A stretch of DNA of 64,000 nucleotides from UBA10205 sp964373815 (GCA_964373815.1 CAYJWI010000002.1:1-64000); one strand, 5' to 3'; shown: positions 49,710 through 59,411, counted from the first letter of the stretch. Numbers and translations: made by a program. The notes: generated from the sequence alone by a model not told the origin.

Positions 49710-51127
49710 TTGGCGTTTTTGAGAAATTTTGAAACCATTTTCTGCGAACCGGAGCCGTACTGCAGGGCCTTCTTGGGCCTTTGCGTAATTGAATCCGGAA
49801 GGCCAAAAATTTTTCCAAGCGCCCTTACTGGGTGCTTTGCCAATCCATCCTTTGGCGATTTGATTTTTTCCTCTGCGGGAAAAGCCATTGCCTCTGCAAG
49901 AAAGTTTTTGGACATGAAAGGCAAGCGCAGCTCGAGGGAGTGGGCGGCAAGCATCACATCGTCTCTGTAAAAGTTCCTTGCAGGCATGCGGGAGAGGCCT
50001 GACCATATTCCCTGCTCAACTGCATTGAAGCCTTTTTCGGCAAGGATTTTCGGGTAAACAGAATAGCCGCAGAAAATCTCATCGCTCCCCTGCCCTGAAA
50101 AGGCCACCTTGAAGCCTTTTGCTGAAATTGCTTTCGCGCAGGCAAGCTCCGGAACGCCAATGCCGATTTGCATCTCATCAGGCTCTCTGAGCATGCCCAT
50201 TACGCGCGGCACGAGCGCTTCAATGTTTTTTTCGCCGAGCAATACCTTTTCAAGTTTGAGGCCGAGCTCTTTTGAAGCCTGCTGTGCGCACTTTATGTCG
50301 TGTGAATCCTCTGCCCCTGCAACAAAAAGGGCCGTACGGGGGACTTGTTCTGAAACAGCTTTTGCTACCAATGAGGAATCTATTCCGCCGCTGAAAAGCA
50401 CAGCCGCCTTCTTTAGCCCTTCGCACTGCATCGCAATTGTTTTCCGGAATTCTCCTTCAAGGGACTGCATGGAATATTTTTTCGGGATTTTTTCCCTGAA
50501 ATCCTGCATAGTGAAAATCTTTTTTCCTGAAAAGCCTTTTTCGGAAATCCGGAGCAGATGCCCTGGCTCTAGCGGCGCTGGGGAAGCAATGCCTATTTTT
50601 GCAAGCGCCCCTATCTCGGATGCGAAGGCATAAACTGAATCACTTTCGCCAAACCATAGCGGCTTTTGGCCCGTGAAATCGCGGAAAGCATAAAGCCCGC
50701 CGTTACAAAACATCCCGACTGCATACTCGCCTATAGCCTTTTCCATGAAGCTTCTAAGTGCAGCTTGCAGGCTTTTTGTTTTCAGTTCGCGCGACAAGAA
50801 TAGTGGTATTGCCTCGGAATCCGAAGAAAGGCCCTCGCCGGCAAGGCTGCGGTGGTTGTAAATCTGGCCGTTGTGGGAAACCGAAATCCCTTCCATTGTT
50901 ATCGGCTGCACGCAGTAGCCCGTATTCGAGAGCAGGGAATGGCCAAGGAGCATGCGTGATTCCGGCAGTGGCAGCAGGCCCTTGAGTGTTTTGGATTTTT
51001 TTTCAGAACCCTGCGAGCATATGCCGAATGCCTCCGGGCCGCGGTGCTGCATCTCGGAGAGCATTGTGAAGGCTTTTCGGGAAACGTCCTCTCCTTTTTT
51101 CGAGCAAATGCCTATTATCGAGCACAT
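49706..51127 (-). CDS. asnB: Asparagine synthase, glutamine-hydrolysing
   Basis: Residue 2 is the catalytic Cys of the class II glutaminase domain (MCSIIGI), followed by MQHRGPEAFG and HNGQIYNH. The synthetase domain has the PP-loop VLFSGGIDSSL and GQGSDEIFCGY. The enzyme makes Asn from Asp, Gln and ATP. At 473 residues it is shorter than typical AsnB (~550), with a compact C-terminus. Related AsnB-like enzymes can amidate sugars, so the substrate is not certain. Confidence 0.88.
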   Translation of the reverse strand: MCSIIGICSKKGEDVSRKAFTMLSEMQHRGPEAFGICSQGSEKKSKTLKGLLPLPESRMLLGHSLLSNTGYCVQPITMEGISVSHNGQIYNHRSLAGEGLSSDSEAIPLFLSRELKTKSLQAALRSFMEKAIGEYAVGMFCNGGLYAFRDFTGQKPLWFGESDSVYAFASEIGALAKIGIASPAPLEPGHLLRISEKGFSGKKIFTMQDFREKIPKKYSMQSLEGEFRKTIAMQCEGLKKAAVLFSGGIDSSLVAKAVSEQVPRTALFVAGAEDSHDIKCAQQASKELGLKLEKVLLGEKNIEALVPRVMGMLREPDEMQIGIGVPELACAKAISAKGFKVAFSGQGSDEIFCGYSVYPKILAEKGFNAVEQGIWSGLSRMPARNFYRDDVMLAAHSLELRLPFMSKNFLAEAMAFPAEEKIKSPKDGLAKHPVRALGKIFGLPDSITQRPKKALQYGSGSQKMVSKFLKNAN

Positions 51128-51297
51128 AAGGGAATCCTTTGCTTGAAAAGCTTAAGAAGGAAGAGGGATAAGCAAGAGCCCTTGCATTGAAAGGCCGGAT
51201 GCCGGCTGAACAAAAAAAGAAAAGTGCCGAAGGGGAAACCCTAACTAAATGGAAAATGGTATAAATAGGTTGTGCGTAAAATACTTCAGGTGAACAA

Positions 51298-52827
51298 ATG
51301 GACAAAAACATGCGGAACATGGCAATCGTTGCGGGAATAGTGCTCATAATTGGTTTCATAGCAATAAGCGGCCTTCTTGGGAATGAAACAATTGCAAAGA
51401 AGAGGCCTTCTTTTAACGTCAGCGAGGTTTCATACAAGGTCGCGGTCGGAAAGCCGCAGACCGCGCTCCTGCAAGAAAGCGGGACAGACACAGGGGGAAA
51501 AACCTCGGGCGAACTCACGGTTTACACAGATGACTTAGCGCTTGTGAAGGATTCACGGGAAATCTCGCTTGAAAGCGGGGTAAACCTCGTGCAGTACAAG
51601 GACATTGCCGAGAGGATTGACCCCACAAGCGTCTTCTTCCACGACCTCACCTTCCCCGAAACATTCGTTGTTGAACAGAACTACGAGTATGACCTTGTGA
51701 GCACGCAGAAGATACTTGAAAAATATCTCGACAAGGGGATAACCGTGCAGGCAGTCGAAGGCCAGGCTGCAAAGGAGTACACTGGAAAGCTCCTTAGCTA
51801 TGCGGACGGCGTCGTGCTCGAAACCCCTGAAGGGATAGTAGCCATCCCAAGCCACTCGAAAATAGTTTTCCCGGCACTTCCTGAAGGCCTGCTCACCAAA
51901 CCCACCCTTGTGTGGAAGGTTTTCACGCAGAACCAAGGCAAGAGGAACACTGAAACCGTTTACCTCACAGGCGGGCTTAGCTGGAGGGCGGATTACATTG
52001 CAATTGCGGACAAGGATGACAAGGAAATAAGCTTCAATGGATGGACTACTATTACAAACAATTCCGGAACCTCCTACCCTGACACGAAACTCAAGCTCGT
52101 GGCAGGCGAAGTGCACAGGGTCCAGGAAAGCCCCAGGTATGCGGAAACCTTTGATTATGCTCTCGCAAAGGGCGCTGCAGTGCCTGCACAGTACGGCAGG
52201 GAAGCGCTCTTCGAGTACTACCTTTACACGCTTGAAAGGAAAACCGACATAAGGAACAACGAGACAAAACAGATTTCCCTGCTTTCCGCTGACAGTGTAC
52301 CTGTGCAGAAAGAACTCGTATTCGATGCCCAGAACGCGCCAATCGTGTACTATGGCAACGAGGGCGGTGACGCCAAAAAAAATGTTGACGTGAAGCTCAA
52401 GTTCAAAAACTCCGAAAACCAGGGCCTCGGCATTCCGCTCCCTAAAGGGATTGTCAGGGTTTACAAGAAGGACAATGACGGCCAGCTGCAATTCGTAGGG
52501 GAAGACCAGATAGGGAACATGAAAACCGAGGACGAAATAGAGCTTTTGCTCGGCACTGCGTTCGATGTCGCCGGCGAAAAAGCGCAGCTCAGCTCGGAAC
52601 AGATTTCAAAGAACATTACTAGGGAGGAATACAAGATAACGCTCGAAAACCAGAAGGATGCCCCTGTCACAGTGAAAGTGAAGGAAAGGTTCTACGGCAC
52701 TTGGGAAATAACGAAAAGCTCCCTGCCTTTTGAGAAGAAAAGCTCAACACTAGCCGAGTTCAATGTGAATGTGCCGGCAAAGGGGAAGACTGAACTCACT
52801 TACACTGTGGAATACAGGTACTATTAA
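51298..52827 (+). CDS. Secreted DUF4139-type protein
   Basis: The 509-residue protein has an N-terminal membrane anchor (MAIVAGIVLIIGFIAISGLLG) and an extracytoplasmic beta-rich region. LTVYTDDLALVKDSREISLESGVNLVQYKDIAERIDPTSV (in parts), LTGGLSWRADYIA and LEFT-like repeats match the DUF4139 family. Tyr/Asn-rich strands run to the end. The function of the family is unknown. The 170-base upstream space contains a TATA-like TATAAATAG ~35 bases before the ATG. Confidence 0.8.
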   Translation: MDKNMRNMAIVAGIVLIIGFIAISGLLGNETIAKKRPSFNVSEVSYKVAVGKPQTALLQESGTDTGGKTSGELTVYTDDLALVKDSREISLESGVNLVQYKDIAERIDPTSVFFHDLTFPETFVVEQNYEYDLVSTQKILEKYLDKGITVQAVEGQAAKEYTGKLLSYADGVVLETPEGIVAIPSHSKIVFPALPEGLLTKPTLVWKVFTQNQGKRNTETVYLTGGLSWRADYIAIADKDDKEISFNGWTTITNNSGTSYPDTKLKLVAGEVHRVQESPRYAETFDYALAKGAAVPAQYGREALFEYYLYTLERKTDIRNNETKQISLLSADSVPVQKELVFDAQNAPIVYYGNEGGDAKKNVDVKLKFKNSENQGLGIPLPKGIVRVYKKDNDGQLQFVGEDQIGNMKTEDEIELLLGTAFDVAGEKAQLSSEQISKNITREEYKITLENQKDAPVTVKVKERFYGTWEITKSSLPFEKKSSTLAEFNVNVPAKGKTELTYTVEYRYY

Positions 52828-52873
52828 TTCTGGCAAAAAAACCTGGACAAATCTTAATTTAAGTGGAAATAAT

Positions 52874-54676
52874 TTATTGTGTATAGTAATACTCCCCGCT
52901 CTTCTTCTGAGCGGAGTCTAGCTGCGAGCCTTCTTTGTTCGCGCGCGGCCTGCCTGTTTCGTGGTCGCGCCTAAAACTTACGCCCATGCCTTTGAGAAAT
53001 GTGTTCATCCCCTCGCGCATCGGCACGGCCTTTCCCGCAAACCCTCTCACCGAAGGCTCGCCACCGAAAACAATGAGCCTGTCGCTCACGTAATCCTGGA
53101 AGAGTATGTCGTGGTCAACCACCATGCAGATTTTCTTCCCGGATTCGGCAACCGATTTTATCGCATCCGCCATGTTGAGCCGATCCTCGACATCGACAAA
53201 GGCGCTCGGCTCATCCAAGAGGATTATGTCAGAGCCGCTGCGCGCAAGCGCCATCCCCACGGCAACCTTCTGCAGCTCCCCGCCACTTAGTTCATCTAGG
53301 CGGTGGTGCTGCAATTCACTTATCCGAAGCCTCTTGTCAACTTCGCTCTTGAAAAGTGCCTTGTCGATGTCCTGCGAATCGACAAAATCGCCAACCATAG
53401 TATTCTCCTGCGCGGAGATGTATTGCGGCTTGTATGAAACGCGCAGCGACAAATCAACTTTGCCGCCTCCGGCCGGCTTTTCCTGGCCCGCGAGCATTTT
53501 GACGAAAGTGGTTTTCCCAATTCCGTTAGGGCCGAGAATGCCAAGAACTTCTGATTCCCTCAATTCCCCAGCCTCGACTTCGAGCGAGAACGGGCCGAAA
53601 GATTTTTCCATGCGCGGGTAGTGCGCTATGATGGCTTTCTTCGCGTAATCCGTGGAAGGCTTTATGGCGAACTTTAGCTCTTCTTTGCGGAACCTCACGT
53701 TCTCGTCCTTTACGAAACCCGAGAGGAACTCGTTGATGCCATTGCGCACGCTCTTCGGGTGGGAAACTATCCCGTACGCCGATTTCTTGCCGTAAAGCAG
53801 GTGGATGTAATCGCTCAAATAATCGAGCACCGCGAGGTCGTGCTCTATTACCATCACGCTCTTTCCCTTCTCCGCTACCGCGCGGATTATTTTTGCGGCA
53901 TTGAGCCTCTCGCGCACATCCAAAAAAGAGGTGGGCTCGTCGAAAGCGTAAAAGTCGGCATCCTTTGCGCACGCGGCCGCAATCGCGACCTTCTGCAGCT
54001 CGCCGCCGCTCAAATCCGAAATGTCCCTGTCGAGTATTTTTTCGAGCGAGAGGCTTTTCGCGACAGAGGGGTCGAGTTTTCCTGCTTTTGAGAGCAGGTC
54101 CCTAACTTTGCCCTTGGCGGCTTTCGGGATTTCCGTCACGTTCTGGGGCTTGAAGGAAACCTTGAGCGAGGAGTCCGAAAGCGACTTGAAGTAGGCCTGC
54201 ATTTCGCGCCCCCTGAAAAAATCCATAACTGAAGCGTAATCTGCCTCCTTCGAATAATTCCCGAGGTTTGGGATGAGCTGGCCTGAGAGTATTTTTAGTA
54301 TCGTGCTCTTCCCAATCCCGTTGGCCCCTATAAGGCCCACGACTCCGCCTTTCTTTATGTGCGGGAGCCTGTAGATGCGGAAAGCGTTCTCCCCGAACCT
54401 CTGGACCGGGGGCTCTGTTAGTTCCTGCACGGTGTTCTCTATGTAAATGCAATCCACTGGGCACTTTATTACGCAGATGTTGCATCCGATGCACAGCTCT
54501 TCGCTTATTATGGGGACAAGCCTTGCTGCCTGCTTTCCGCTAGAGCCCTGCTCCTGCTCGGGAAGCACTATGCACTCCTTGCCGGCGCGGTTCACGGGAC
54601 AGACATTGCCGCATATGTAATTGCACCCATCGCCGTTGATGCACCTGTCGTGCTCTAGCACTGCAACCCTTGCCAT
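52874..54676 (-). CDS. ABCE1/Rli1 ribosome-recycling ATPase
   Basis: The 600-residue protein has two N-terminal 4Fe-4S clusters (CINGDGCNYICGNVCPVNRAGKEC and CIGCNICVIKCPVDCIYI, in parts) and two ABC ATPases with Walker A GANGIGKST and GPNGIGKTT, signatures LSGGELQKVAIA and LSGGELQKVAVG. With Pelota or aRF1 it splits ribosomes after termination or stalling. It is transcribed divergently from Pelota through one TATA box. Confidence 0.97.
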   Translation of the reverse strand: MARVAVLEHDRCINGDGCNYICGNVCPVNRAGKECIVLPEQEQGSSGKQAARLVPIISEELCIGCNICVIKCPVDCIYIENTVQELTEPPVQRFGENAFRIYRLPHIKKGGVVGLIGANGIGKSTILKILSGQLIPNLGNYSKEADYASVMDFFRGREMQAYFKSLSDSSLKVSFKPQNVTEIPKAAKGKVRDLLSKAGKLDPSVAKSLSLEKILDRDISDLSGGELQKVAIAAACAKDADFYAFDEPTSFLDVRERLNAAKIIRAVAEKGKSVMVIEHDLAVLDYLSDYIHLLYGKKSAYGIVSHPKSVRNGINEFLSGFVKDENVRFRKEELKFAIKPSTDYAKKAIIAHYPRMEKSFGPFSLEVEAGELRESEVLGILGPNGIGKTTFVKMLAGQEKPAGGGKVDLSLRVSYKPQYISAQENTMVGDFVDSQDIDKALFKSEVDKRLRISELQHHRLDELSGGELQKVAVGMALARSGSDIILLDEPSAFVDVEDRLNMADAIKSVAESGKKICMVVDHDILFQDYVSDRLIVFGGEPSVRGFAGKAVPMREGMNTFLKGMGVSFRRDHETGRPRANKEGSQLDSAQKKSGEYYYTQ

Positions 54677-54700
54677 ATATGCAAGAATTGGGCTGGGAGG

Positions 54701-54710
54701 CTTTAAAACC
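54701..54710. promoter_or_regulatory. Shared TATA box of ABCE1 and Pelota
   Basis: CTTTAAAACC (plus) and GGTTTTAAAG (minus) is a near-palindromic TATA. Its centre is ~29 bases from the ABCE1 ATG (54676) and ~28 bases from the Pelota ATG (54733), so both start in leaderless position from one site. Confidence 0.6.
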
Positions 54711-54732
54711 TTTTATCCGCCAAAGTCTACCT

Positions 54733-55776
54733 ATGCAGATAGTAAAAATCGACAGGAAAGCGGGCTGGTTCGAGGCAATACCGGATTCCTTTGATGACCT
54801 CTGGCATCTCGAAAAAGTCATAGAGCCGGGAGACATTGTGAGCGGCACAACGGAGAGGAAGATAAAGCCGCGCACCGAAGGCGAGAAGGCGTTCAAGCAG
54901 CTAGTGTATGTAGAGCTCTCGGTAGAGAAAGCGGTTTTCCACGAAGGCACAAACCAGCTCCGCATACAAGGCGAGGTCGTTGCCGCAAAACCGGAAGAGC
55001 TTGTCCCGCTCAAAGTGCACCACACGCTCGAAGCTGAAGTTGGGAAAAAAATAAAGGTGCAGAAGAAAGCGCTCAAACAGTTCCACATTGACAGGCTCGA
55101 GAGGGCGAAGGCATCAGGCGGGAGGGAGAAGGTTTTGCTAATTGTGATGGATGATGAGGAAGCAGAGCTCGCATTCCTAAAGGACACCGGGCTCGAAAGC
55201 CGGGGGAGGATAATCGCGCAAAGGGAGGGGAAGATGTTCAAGGCGGAGAAGGGGAAGGGAAGCGCTTATTTTGATGAACTATTGGGAAAGATTTCAGAGC
55301 TAGGGGCCCAGAAAATGGTTGTCGCGGGCCCGGGGTTCGAGAAGCAAAAGTTCGAAAAATTCCTAAAGGAAAAGGCGCCGAAAATGCAGGCGGTTTTCGA
55401 GTCGACCAATTCTGTCGGCATTACAGGGCTGAACGAGCTTGTGAAGAGCGGCAAAATAGACGAAATAATAGAAGGCTTCCACTCGGTAGAGGAGGCAAAA
55501 GCGGTCGAGAAAATCCTTTCAAGCGTTTCCTCAGGGCTTGCTGCCATTGGGCTAAAGGAAGTTGAGGAGGCAGTTGGGGCGGGGGCGGCAGAGGAAATAG
55601 TCGTCTCGGAGAATATGCTATATTCTAAAAGGAATGAAACCGAAAGCATACTGGACAAGGCGGAGCAGTACAAGGCAAAGGTGCGCTTCGTCGACCCCAA
55701 AAGCGATGCTGGAAAACAGCTCGAGGGCATGGGCGGAATCGCCGCGGTGCTGCGCTACAAAAGGAACTGGAATTAA
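54733..55776 (+). CDS. pelA: Pelota (mRNA surveillance and ribosome rescue)
   Basis: Archaeal Pelota binds the empty A site of stalled ribosomes with aEF1A and ABCE1. The 347-residue protein starts MQIVKIDRKAGWFEAIPDSFDDLWHL, has the Sm-like N-domain (to ~130), the central eRF1-2-like domain (VLLIVMDDEEAELAFL) and the C-domain (LYSKRNETESILDKAEQYKAKVRFVDPKSDAGKQLEGMGGIAAVLRY in parts). It lacks the GGQ motif, as expected. ATG 54733 is set by homology and the shared TATA box. Confidence 0.96.
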   Translation: MQIVKIDRKAGWFEAIPDSFDDLWHLEKVIEPGDIVSGTTERKIKPRTEGEKAFKQLVYVELSVEKAVFHEGTNQLRIQGEVVAAKPEELVPLKVHHTLEAEVGKKIKVQKKALKQFHIDRLERAKASGGREKVLLIVMDDEEAELAFLKDTGLESRGRIIAQREGKMFKAEKGKGSAYFDELLGKISELGAQKMVVAGPGFEKQKFEKFLKEKAPKMQAVFESTNSVGITGLNELVKSGKIDEIIEGFHSVEEAKAVEKILSSVSSGLAAIGLKEVEEAVGAGAAEEIVVSENMLYSKRNETESILDKAEQYKAKVRFVDPKSDAGKQLEGMGGIAAVLRYKRNWN

Positions 55777-55830
55777 AATATAGGTGAGAAAATATCAAGA
55801 CCAAGCTGACAAACAAGAGATGTTGAAAAT

Positions 55831-56631
55831 ATGGCAAGAAAAACCAATGTCAGGGTTACAACTGTTTCCTCAAGGAATCGGCATATTGCAGCCCAAATAA
55901 AGAAGATATTGCAAGATGGCACGATACAACTTGGTGCCGCCAACCCAGTAGCCAAACGGCAAAAACGACTTTTAAATAAAGAACGATTTGAAAAAGATGT
56001 GAAGCATTATGAGGCACTAAATGCACTAAGAAAAAATCCGAAGCCTTATGATGTACTAGATACATTTAGAAAAAATGCCAAGTGGCGTAGAGCCCAGCAG
56101 AAGTACGATACCGCCCAAAGGTATGCTGAGAAATTTGGTCTCTCTGAAAGAGAAGCAATAAAATCCTACGTTCTCGTTCGCTATTTGCATACATTAAACG
56201 GTTTTTTCGAGCTTGCTAGAAAAGTCAATAAAGCTAAGCTTAAACCAACAAATTTAAATGAACTCGAGAGGTTGTTCTCTATTATTACTAGTGGGGAACA
56301 AATATCCCCAAATATGAAAGGCAATATACCAATTTTTGGTGCATTAATCAACGCAGGTTTCGCACTAGATAGGGCAATGGAAATGGAGAGGGATTCTGAA
56401 CAACTAAAAAAACTAAAAAGAGTTAATGAATTGCTTTCTCGTACTCCTTTTAACAAGCTCCCTGCTGATGATGCAATAAAAAGAGTACTTGAAGTATACA
56501 ACGTAATCAGGTCAGGTCTATTAAGGAAATTAACGCCGAGCCAATTAAGTGAACTTGAACCTGTAGTTTTAGAAAATGAATCATTCGGAAAACTGAATGG
56601 GGCAGTAGATGGTAGTTATTTTCGTGTTTAA
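55831..56631 (+). CDS. Low-GC orphan protein, helical and basic
   Basis: The 266-residue product is basic and mostly helical (AAQIKKILQDGTIQL; AKWRRAQQKYDTAQRYAEKFGLSEREAIKSY; LKKLKRVNELLSRTPFNKL). No domain is recognised. The region is clearly AT-richer than both neighbours, with A/T-ending codons, so it looks recently acquired. It has no operon partner: Pelota ends 54 bases upstream and a convergent gene lies downstream. RNA or DNA binding is possible but unsupported. Confidence 0.65.
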   Translation: MARKTNVRVTTVSSRNRHIAAQIKKILQDGTIQLGAANPVAKRQKRLLNKERFEKDVKHYEALNALRKNPKPYDVLDTFRKNAKWRRAQQKYDTAQRYAEKFGLSEREAIKSYVLVRYLHTLNGFFELARKVNKAKLKPTNLNELERLFSIITSGEQISPNMKGNIPIFGALINAGFALDRAMEMERDSEQLKKLKRVNELLSRTPFNKLPADDAIKRVLEVYNVIRSGLLRKLTPSQLSELEPVVLENESFGKLNGAVDGSYFRV

Positions 56632-56694
56632 TTAGACCATTTTCATTAAAGCCGTCCTGAAAAAAAATAAAATTCGCTGCACGGCCAAGCCGCA

Positions 56695-57054
56695 CTAATC
56701 TATCCTGTGCTCGTACCATTCCACTTTTTTCTGCTGCACGATTTTCCTAACCCTCTTCTGCTTTTCCGAGAGCTGCGAGGAAGAGGACTTGAACTCCGCG
56801 AAAACTATCTTGTCAGAGCCGAAAACGACCCCGTCAATCGGGTTGCCGATGAAGCGGAATTCCTCCGGGCTGAAGGGAAAATCCTTCGTGAAAGGGATGA
56901 ACTGCTCGGTCATTTTCCCGTACTTCACCGACTGCGAGGATTTTGAAAAGCGGAGCTCTTCTAGCGCCTTTTCCAGAGTTGAAACCCTTGAGAGGAGGAA
57001 GAGCGCGAGCAGGAAAAGCCCCAGCGCAATGGCGGCTAGCAAAAGTTCGAGCAT
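56695..57054 (-). CDS. Membrane-anchored Holliday junction resolvase-related nuclease
   Basis: The 119-residue protein has an N-terminal helix (LLLAAIALGLFLLALFLL), a short coiled coil (STLEKALEELRF) and a nuclease-like core: FIPFTKDFPFSPEEFRFIGNPIDGVVFGSDKIVFAEFKSSSSQLSEKQKRV in parts. IDGVVF...FAEFK is the PD-(D/E)XK active site (D..ExK). This matches the archaeal endonuclease-related family found on membrane anchors; its DNA substrate is unknown. Confidence 0.8.
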   Translation of the reverse strand: MLELLLAAIALGLFLLALFLLSRVSTLEKALEELRFSKSSQSVKYGKMTEQFIPFTKDFPFSPEEFRFIGNPIDGVVFGSDKIVFAEFKSSSSQLSEKQKRVRKIVQQKKVEWYEHRID

Positions 57055-57145
57055 GCAAGTAAATGGGAGGACTTGAATAAATAGTTTTCATTAAAGCGGC
57101 CAGGTTGGATTGCAGAAGTTGCTTGGGCGTATTTGAAAAATGGAG

Positions 57146-57502
57146 CTAATAGTATTTGGTGCCTTCGCCCGTCAGAATTACTATCTGGTAATCGGATTTC
57201 TTCTCCTTTAGTGCGGCGAGAACAGCCATGTGCTCTTTTCCAGAGCCGCTCACAAGCGAAACCGCGATTTCGCTGTCCGGGAGCTTGCTTTTTATCTCCT
57301 CTTTTATTACCTCGAACCCAGCGCGGTTGTTCACCATTATCCAGTCGCACTCCTTCGAGGGGGCGAAATTCTCCTTCCCCCACTCATTCGAAACAAGCAA
57401 AACCCTGTCGAATGGCTCGTCAGCGATTAGCCTCGCGACGTGGCCCCAAGTGCCTTTGCCGATGCCGAGGACTGCAAGAAGTGTCTTTCCCACTAAACCC
57501 AC
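57146..57502 (-). CDS. Rossmann-like protein, possibly CARF-like
   Basis: The 118-residue product alternates strands and helices: LLAVLGIGKGTWGHVARLI, RVLLVSNEWGKENF, CDWIMVNNRAGFEVIKEEIKSKL, EIAVSLVSGSGKEHMAVLAAL, YQIVILTGEG. The VSGSGKEHMAVLAAL loop-helix resembles the ligand loop of CARF-type Rossmann domains (vNiTGGTK.m..a). No effector domain is attached. An AT-rich promoter stretch lies directly upstream. Assignment is tentative. Confidence 0.5.
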   Translation of the reverse strand: MGLVGKTLLAVLGIGKGTWGHVARLIADEPFDRVLLVSNEWGKENFAPSKECDWIMVNNRAGFEVIKEEIKSKLPDSEIAVSLVSGSGKEHMAVLAALKEKKSDYQIVILTGEGTKYY

Positions 57503-57659
57503 CTATAAATTATAATATATATAATAAATTTATAAAAGAGGCTGGAAAAGGGCTATAGTGGCCTTTGCCATGGCCTAAAGGCGAAGGGCCATTTTTGGCT
57601 GTTAAAACGCCACAAAACGCTGTTTGCCATAAAAATGTTTCAGGGCATAGGGGTATTGA

Positions 57660-59411
57660 ATGGCATCCAAGACAGTCCAGTTCTGCAGGGAAGTGATAGA
57701 GGCTGTAGAGCAAGGCGGGGTGGAAGACAAGCAGGCCCTTGACAGGCTCAAGCTAAGGATTGGCAAAAAGCTCGGCATAGCAAGCATTCCCTCAAACCCC
57801 GACATACTCGCGCACTCGCAAGCCCCATCAGGGAGGCTTTGCCAAATCCTTTCAATAAAACCCCTGCGCACCCTCTCTGGCGTTGCGCCGGTTGCAATAA
57901 TGACAAAGCCCTTCAACTGCCCGCACGGCACCTGCATCTACTGCCCAGGAGGGCCGAACAGCTTTTTTGGGAACGTGCCGCAATCATACACGGGCCACGA
58001 GCCCGCCACCATGAGAGGCATAAGCAATTCATACGATTCTTATTTGCAGTCCATGAACAGGATTTCGCAGTACTACGCCATGGCGCACTTCCCCGAAAAG
58101 CTCGAGCTAATAATAATGGGCGGGACATTCCCCTCGATGCCACAAAGTTACCAGGAGGAATTTGTTTCCGGCGCTTTCCAGGCAGCGAACGACTTTTCCG
58201 AAATGTTTTTCGAAAACGGCGAATTCAACGCCAAAAAATTCAACGAATTTTTCCCGAGAAACACCGAAGGCACGGATGGCGGCATAATCAAAGTCGGAAG
58301 CATGAAAAAAGCCTGGAGCAACACTGAAAAACTCCTTTGCCTCAAAAAGCCCGCGGATGTTGAACGCGAGCACGCAAGAAACGAGAAAGCGAAAGTGCGC
58401 ATCGTCACGCTCTGCATAGAGACAAAGCCGGACTGGAGCAAAGAGGGGCATATAAATGAAATGCTTGCCCTCGGGGCGACGAGGGTTGAAATCGGGGCCC
58501 AGAGCACTTATGATGAGGTGCTAAAGTACACGAACCGCGGGCACAGCGTAAAGGACACAATCGAGGCTACGCAGCTGCTAAAGGACTCCGCCCTCAAGGT
58601 CACATACCATATGATGCCGGGCCAGCCGCTCAGCACGCACGAAAAAGATGTCGCAATGTTCCGGGAAATATTCGAAAAAGACGATTTCAAGCCCGATGCA
58701 CTCAAAATATATCCGTGCATGGTAATGCCCGGAACAGCGCTCGCAAAACTCTACGAGAAAGGCAGGTTCAATCCCCTCGGCACGGAAGAGGCCGCGGAGA
58801 TAATCGCTGAAGCGAAAAAGTATTTCCCGGAGTACATGCGCGTGCACAGGGTGCAGCGCGACATTCCAACAAAATTCGCGCTCACAGGGATTGACAGGAA
58901 CAACCTGCGGCAGATAATAGAGAAAAAGCTCGCAGAAAAAGGCATAAAGTGCAGGTGCATAAGGTGCAGGGAATCCGGGATAAATTTCCAGAAAGGGGTC
59001 AGGACCGATTACTCGGCGGTGGAGCTTGTTGAGCGCAGGTATGCGGCGAGCGGGGGAAAGGAGGTCTTCATCTCCTTTGAGGACAAAACAAACGACACAA
59101 TGGTTGGCTTTTGCAGGCTAAGAAAGCCCTACAGGCCTTTCAGGAAGGAATTCACCGAGAGCACAGCGTGCATAAGGGAGCTGCATGTGTTCGGCCAGCA
59201 GGTCGGCATAGGGAAGGACAATTCCGAGAGCCAGCAGCACCGCGGCTTTGGGAAAAAGCTCGTGCAGAGGGCGGAGGAAATAGCACACGATGAATTCGGC
59301 TCTGACAAGATGCTCGTGATAAGCGGCGTCGGGGCGCGCGGGTACTACTCGGAAAAGCTTGGGTATGGGAAAGAAGGCGCTTACATGGTGAAGCGGCTGG
59401 GAAAATTATAA
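57660..59411 (+). CDS. elp3: Elp3 tRNA uridine(34) acetyltransferase
   Basis: Elp3 adds a carboxymethyl group to wobble U34. The 583-residue protein has the radical SAM cluster motif CPHGTCIYCPGG (Cx4CxxC), SAM-domain strands (LIIMGGTFPSMP; IETKPDW; RVEIGAQSTYDEVL) and a C-terminal GNAT domain (VGFCRLRKP; QHRGFGKKLVQRAEEIA; GYGKEGAYMVK). Archaeal Elp3 works alone. The 157-base upstream space holds GC-rich partial hairpins and TATA-like sequence. Confidence 0.96.
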   Translation: MASKTVQFCREVIEAVEQGGVEDKQALDRLKLRIGKKLGIASIPSNPDILAHSQAPSGRLCQILSIKPLRTLSGVAPVAIMTKPFNCPHGTCIYCPGGPNSFFGNVPQSYTGHEPATMRGISNSYDSYLQSMNRISQYYAMAHFPEKLELIIMGGTFPSMPQSYQEEFVSGAFQAANDFSEMFFENGEFNAKKFNEFFPRNTEGTDGGIIKVGSMKKAWSNTEKLLCLKKPADVEREHARNEKAKVRIVTLCIETKPDWSKEGHINEMLALGATRVEIGAQSTYDEVLKYTNRGHSVKDTIEATQLLKDSALKVTYHMMPGQPLSTHEKDVAMFREIFEKDDFKPDALKIYPCMVMPGTALAKLYEKGRFNPLGTEEAAEIIAEAKKYFPEYMRVHRVQRDIPTKFALTGIDRNNLRQIIEKKLAEKGIKCRCIRCRESGINFQKGVRTDYSAVELVERRYAASGGKEVFISFEDKTNDTMVGFCRLRKPYRPFRKEFTESTACIRELHVFGQQVGIGKDNSESQQHRGFGKKLVQRAEEIAHDEFGSDKMLVISGVGARGYYSEKLGYGKEGAYMVKRLGKL

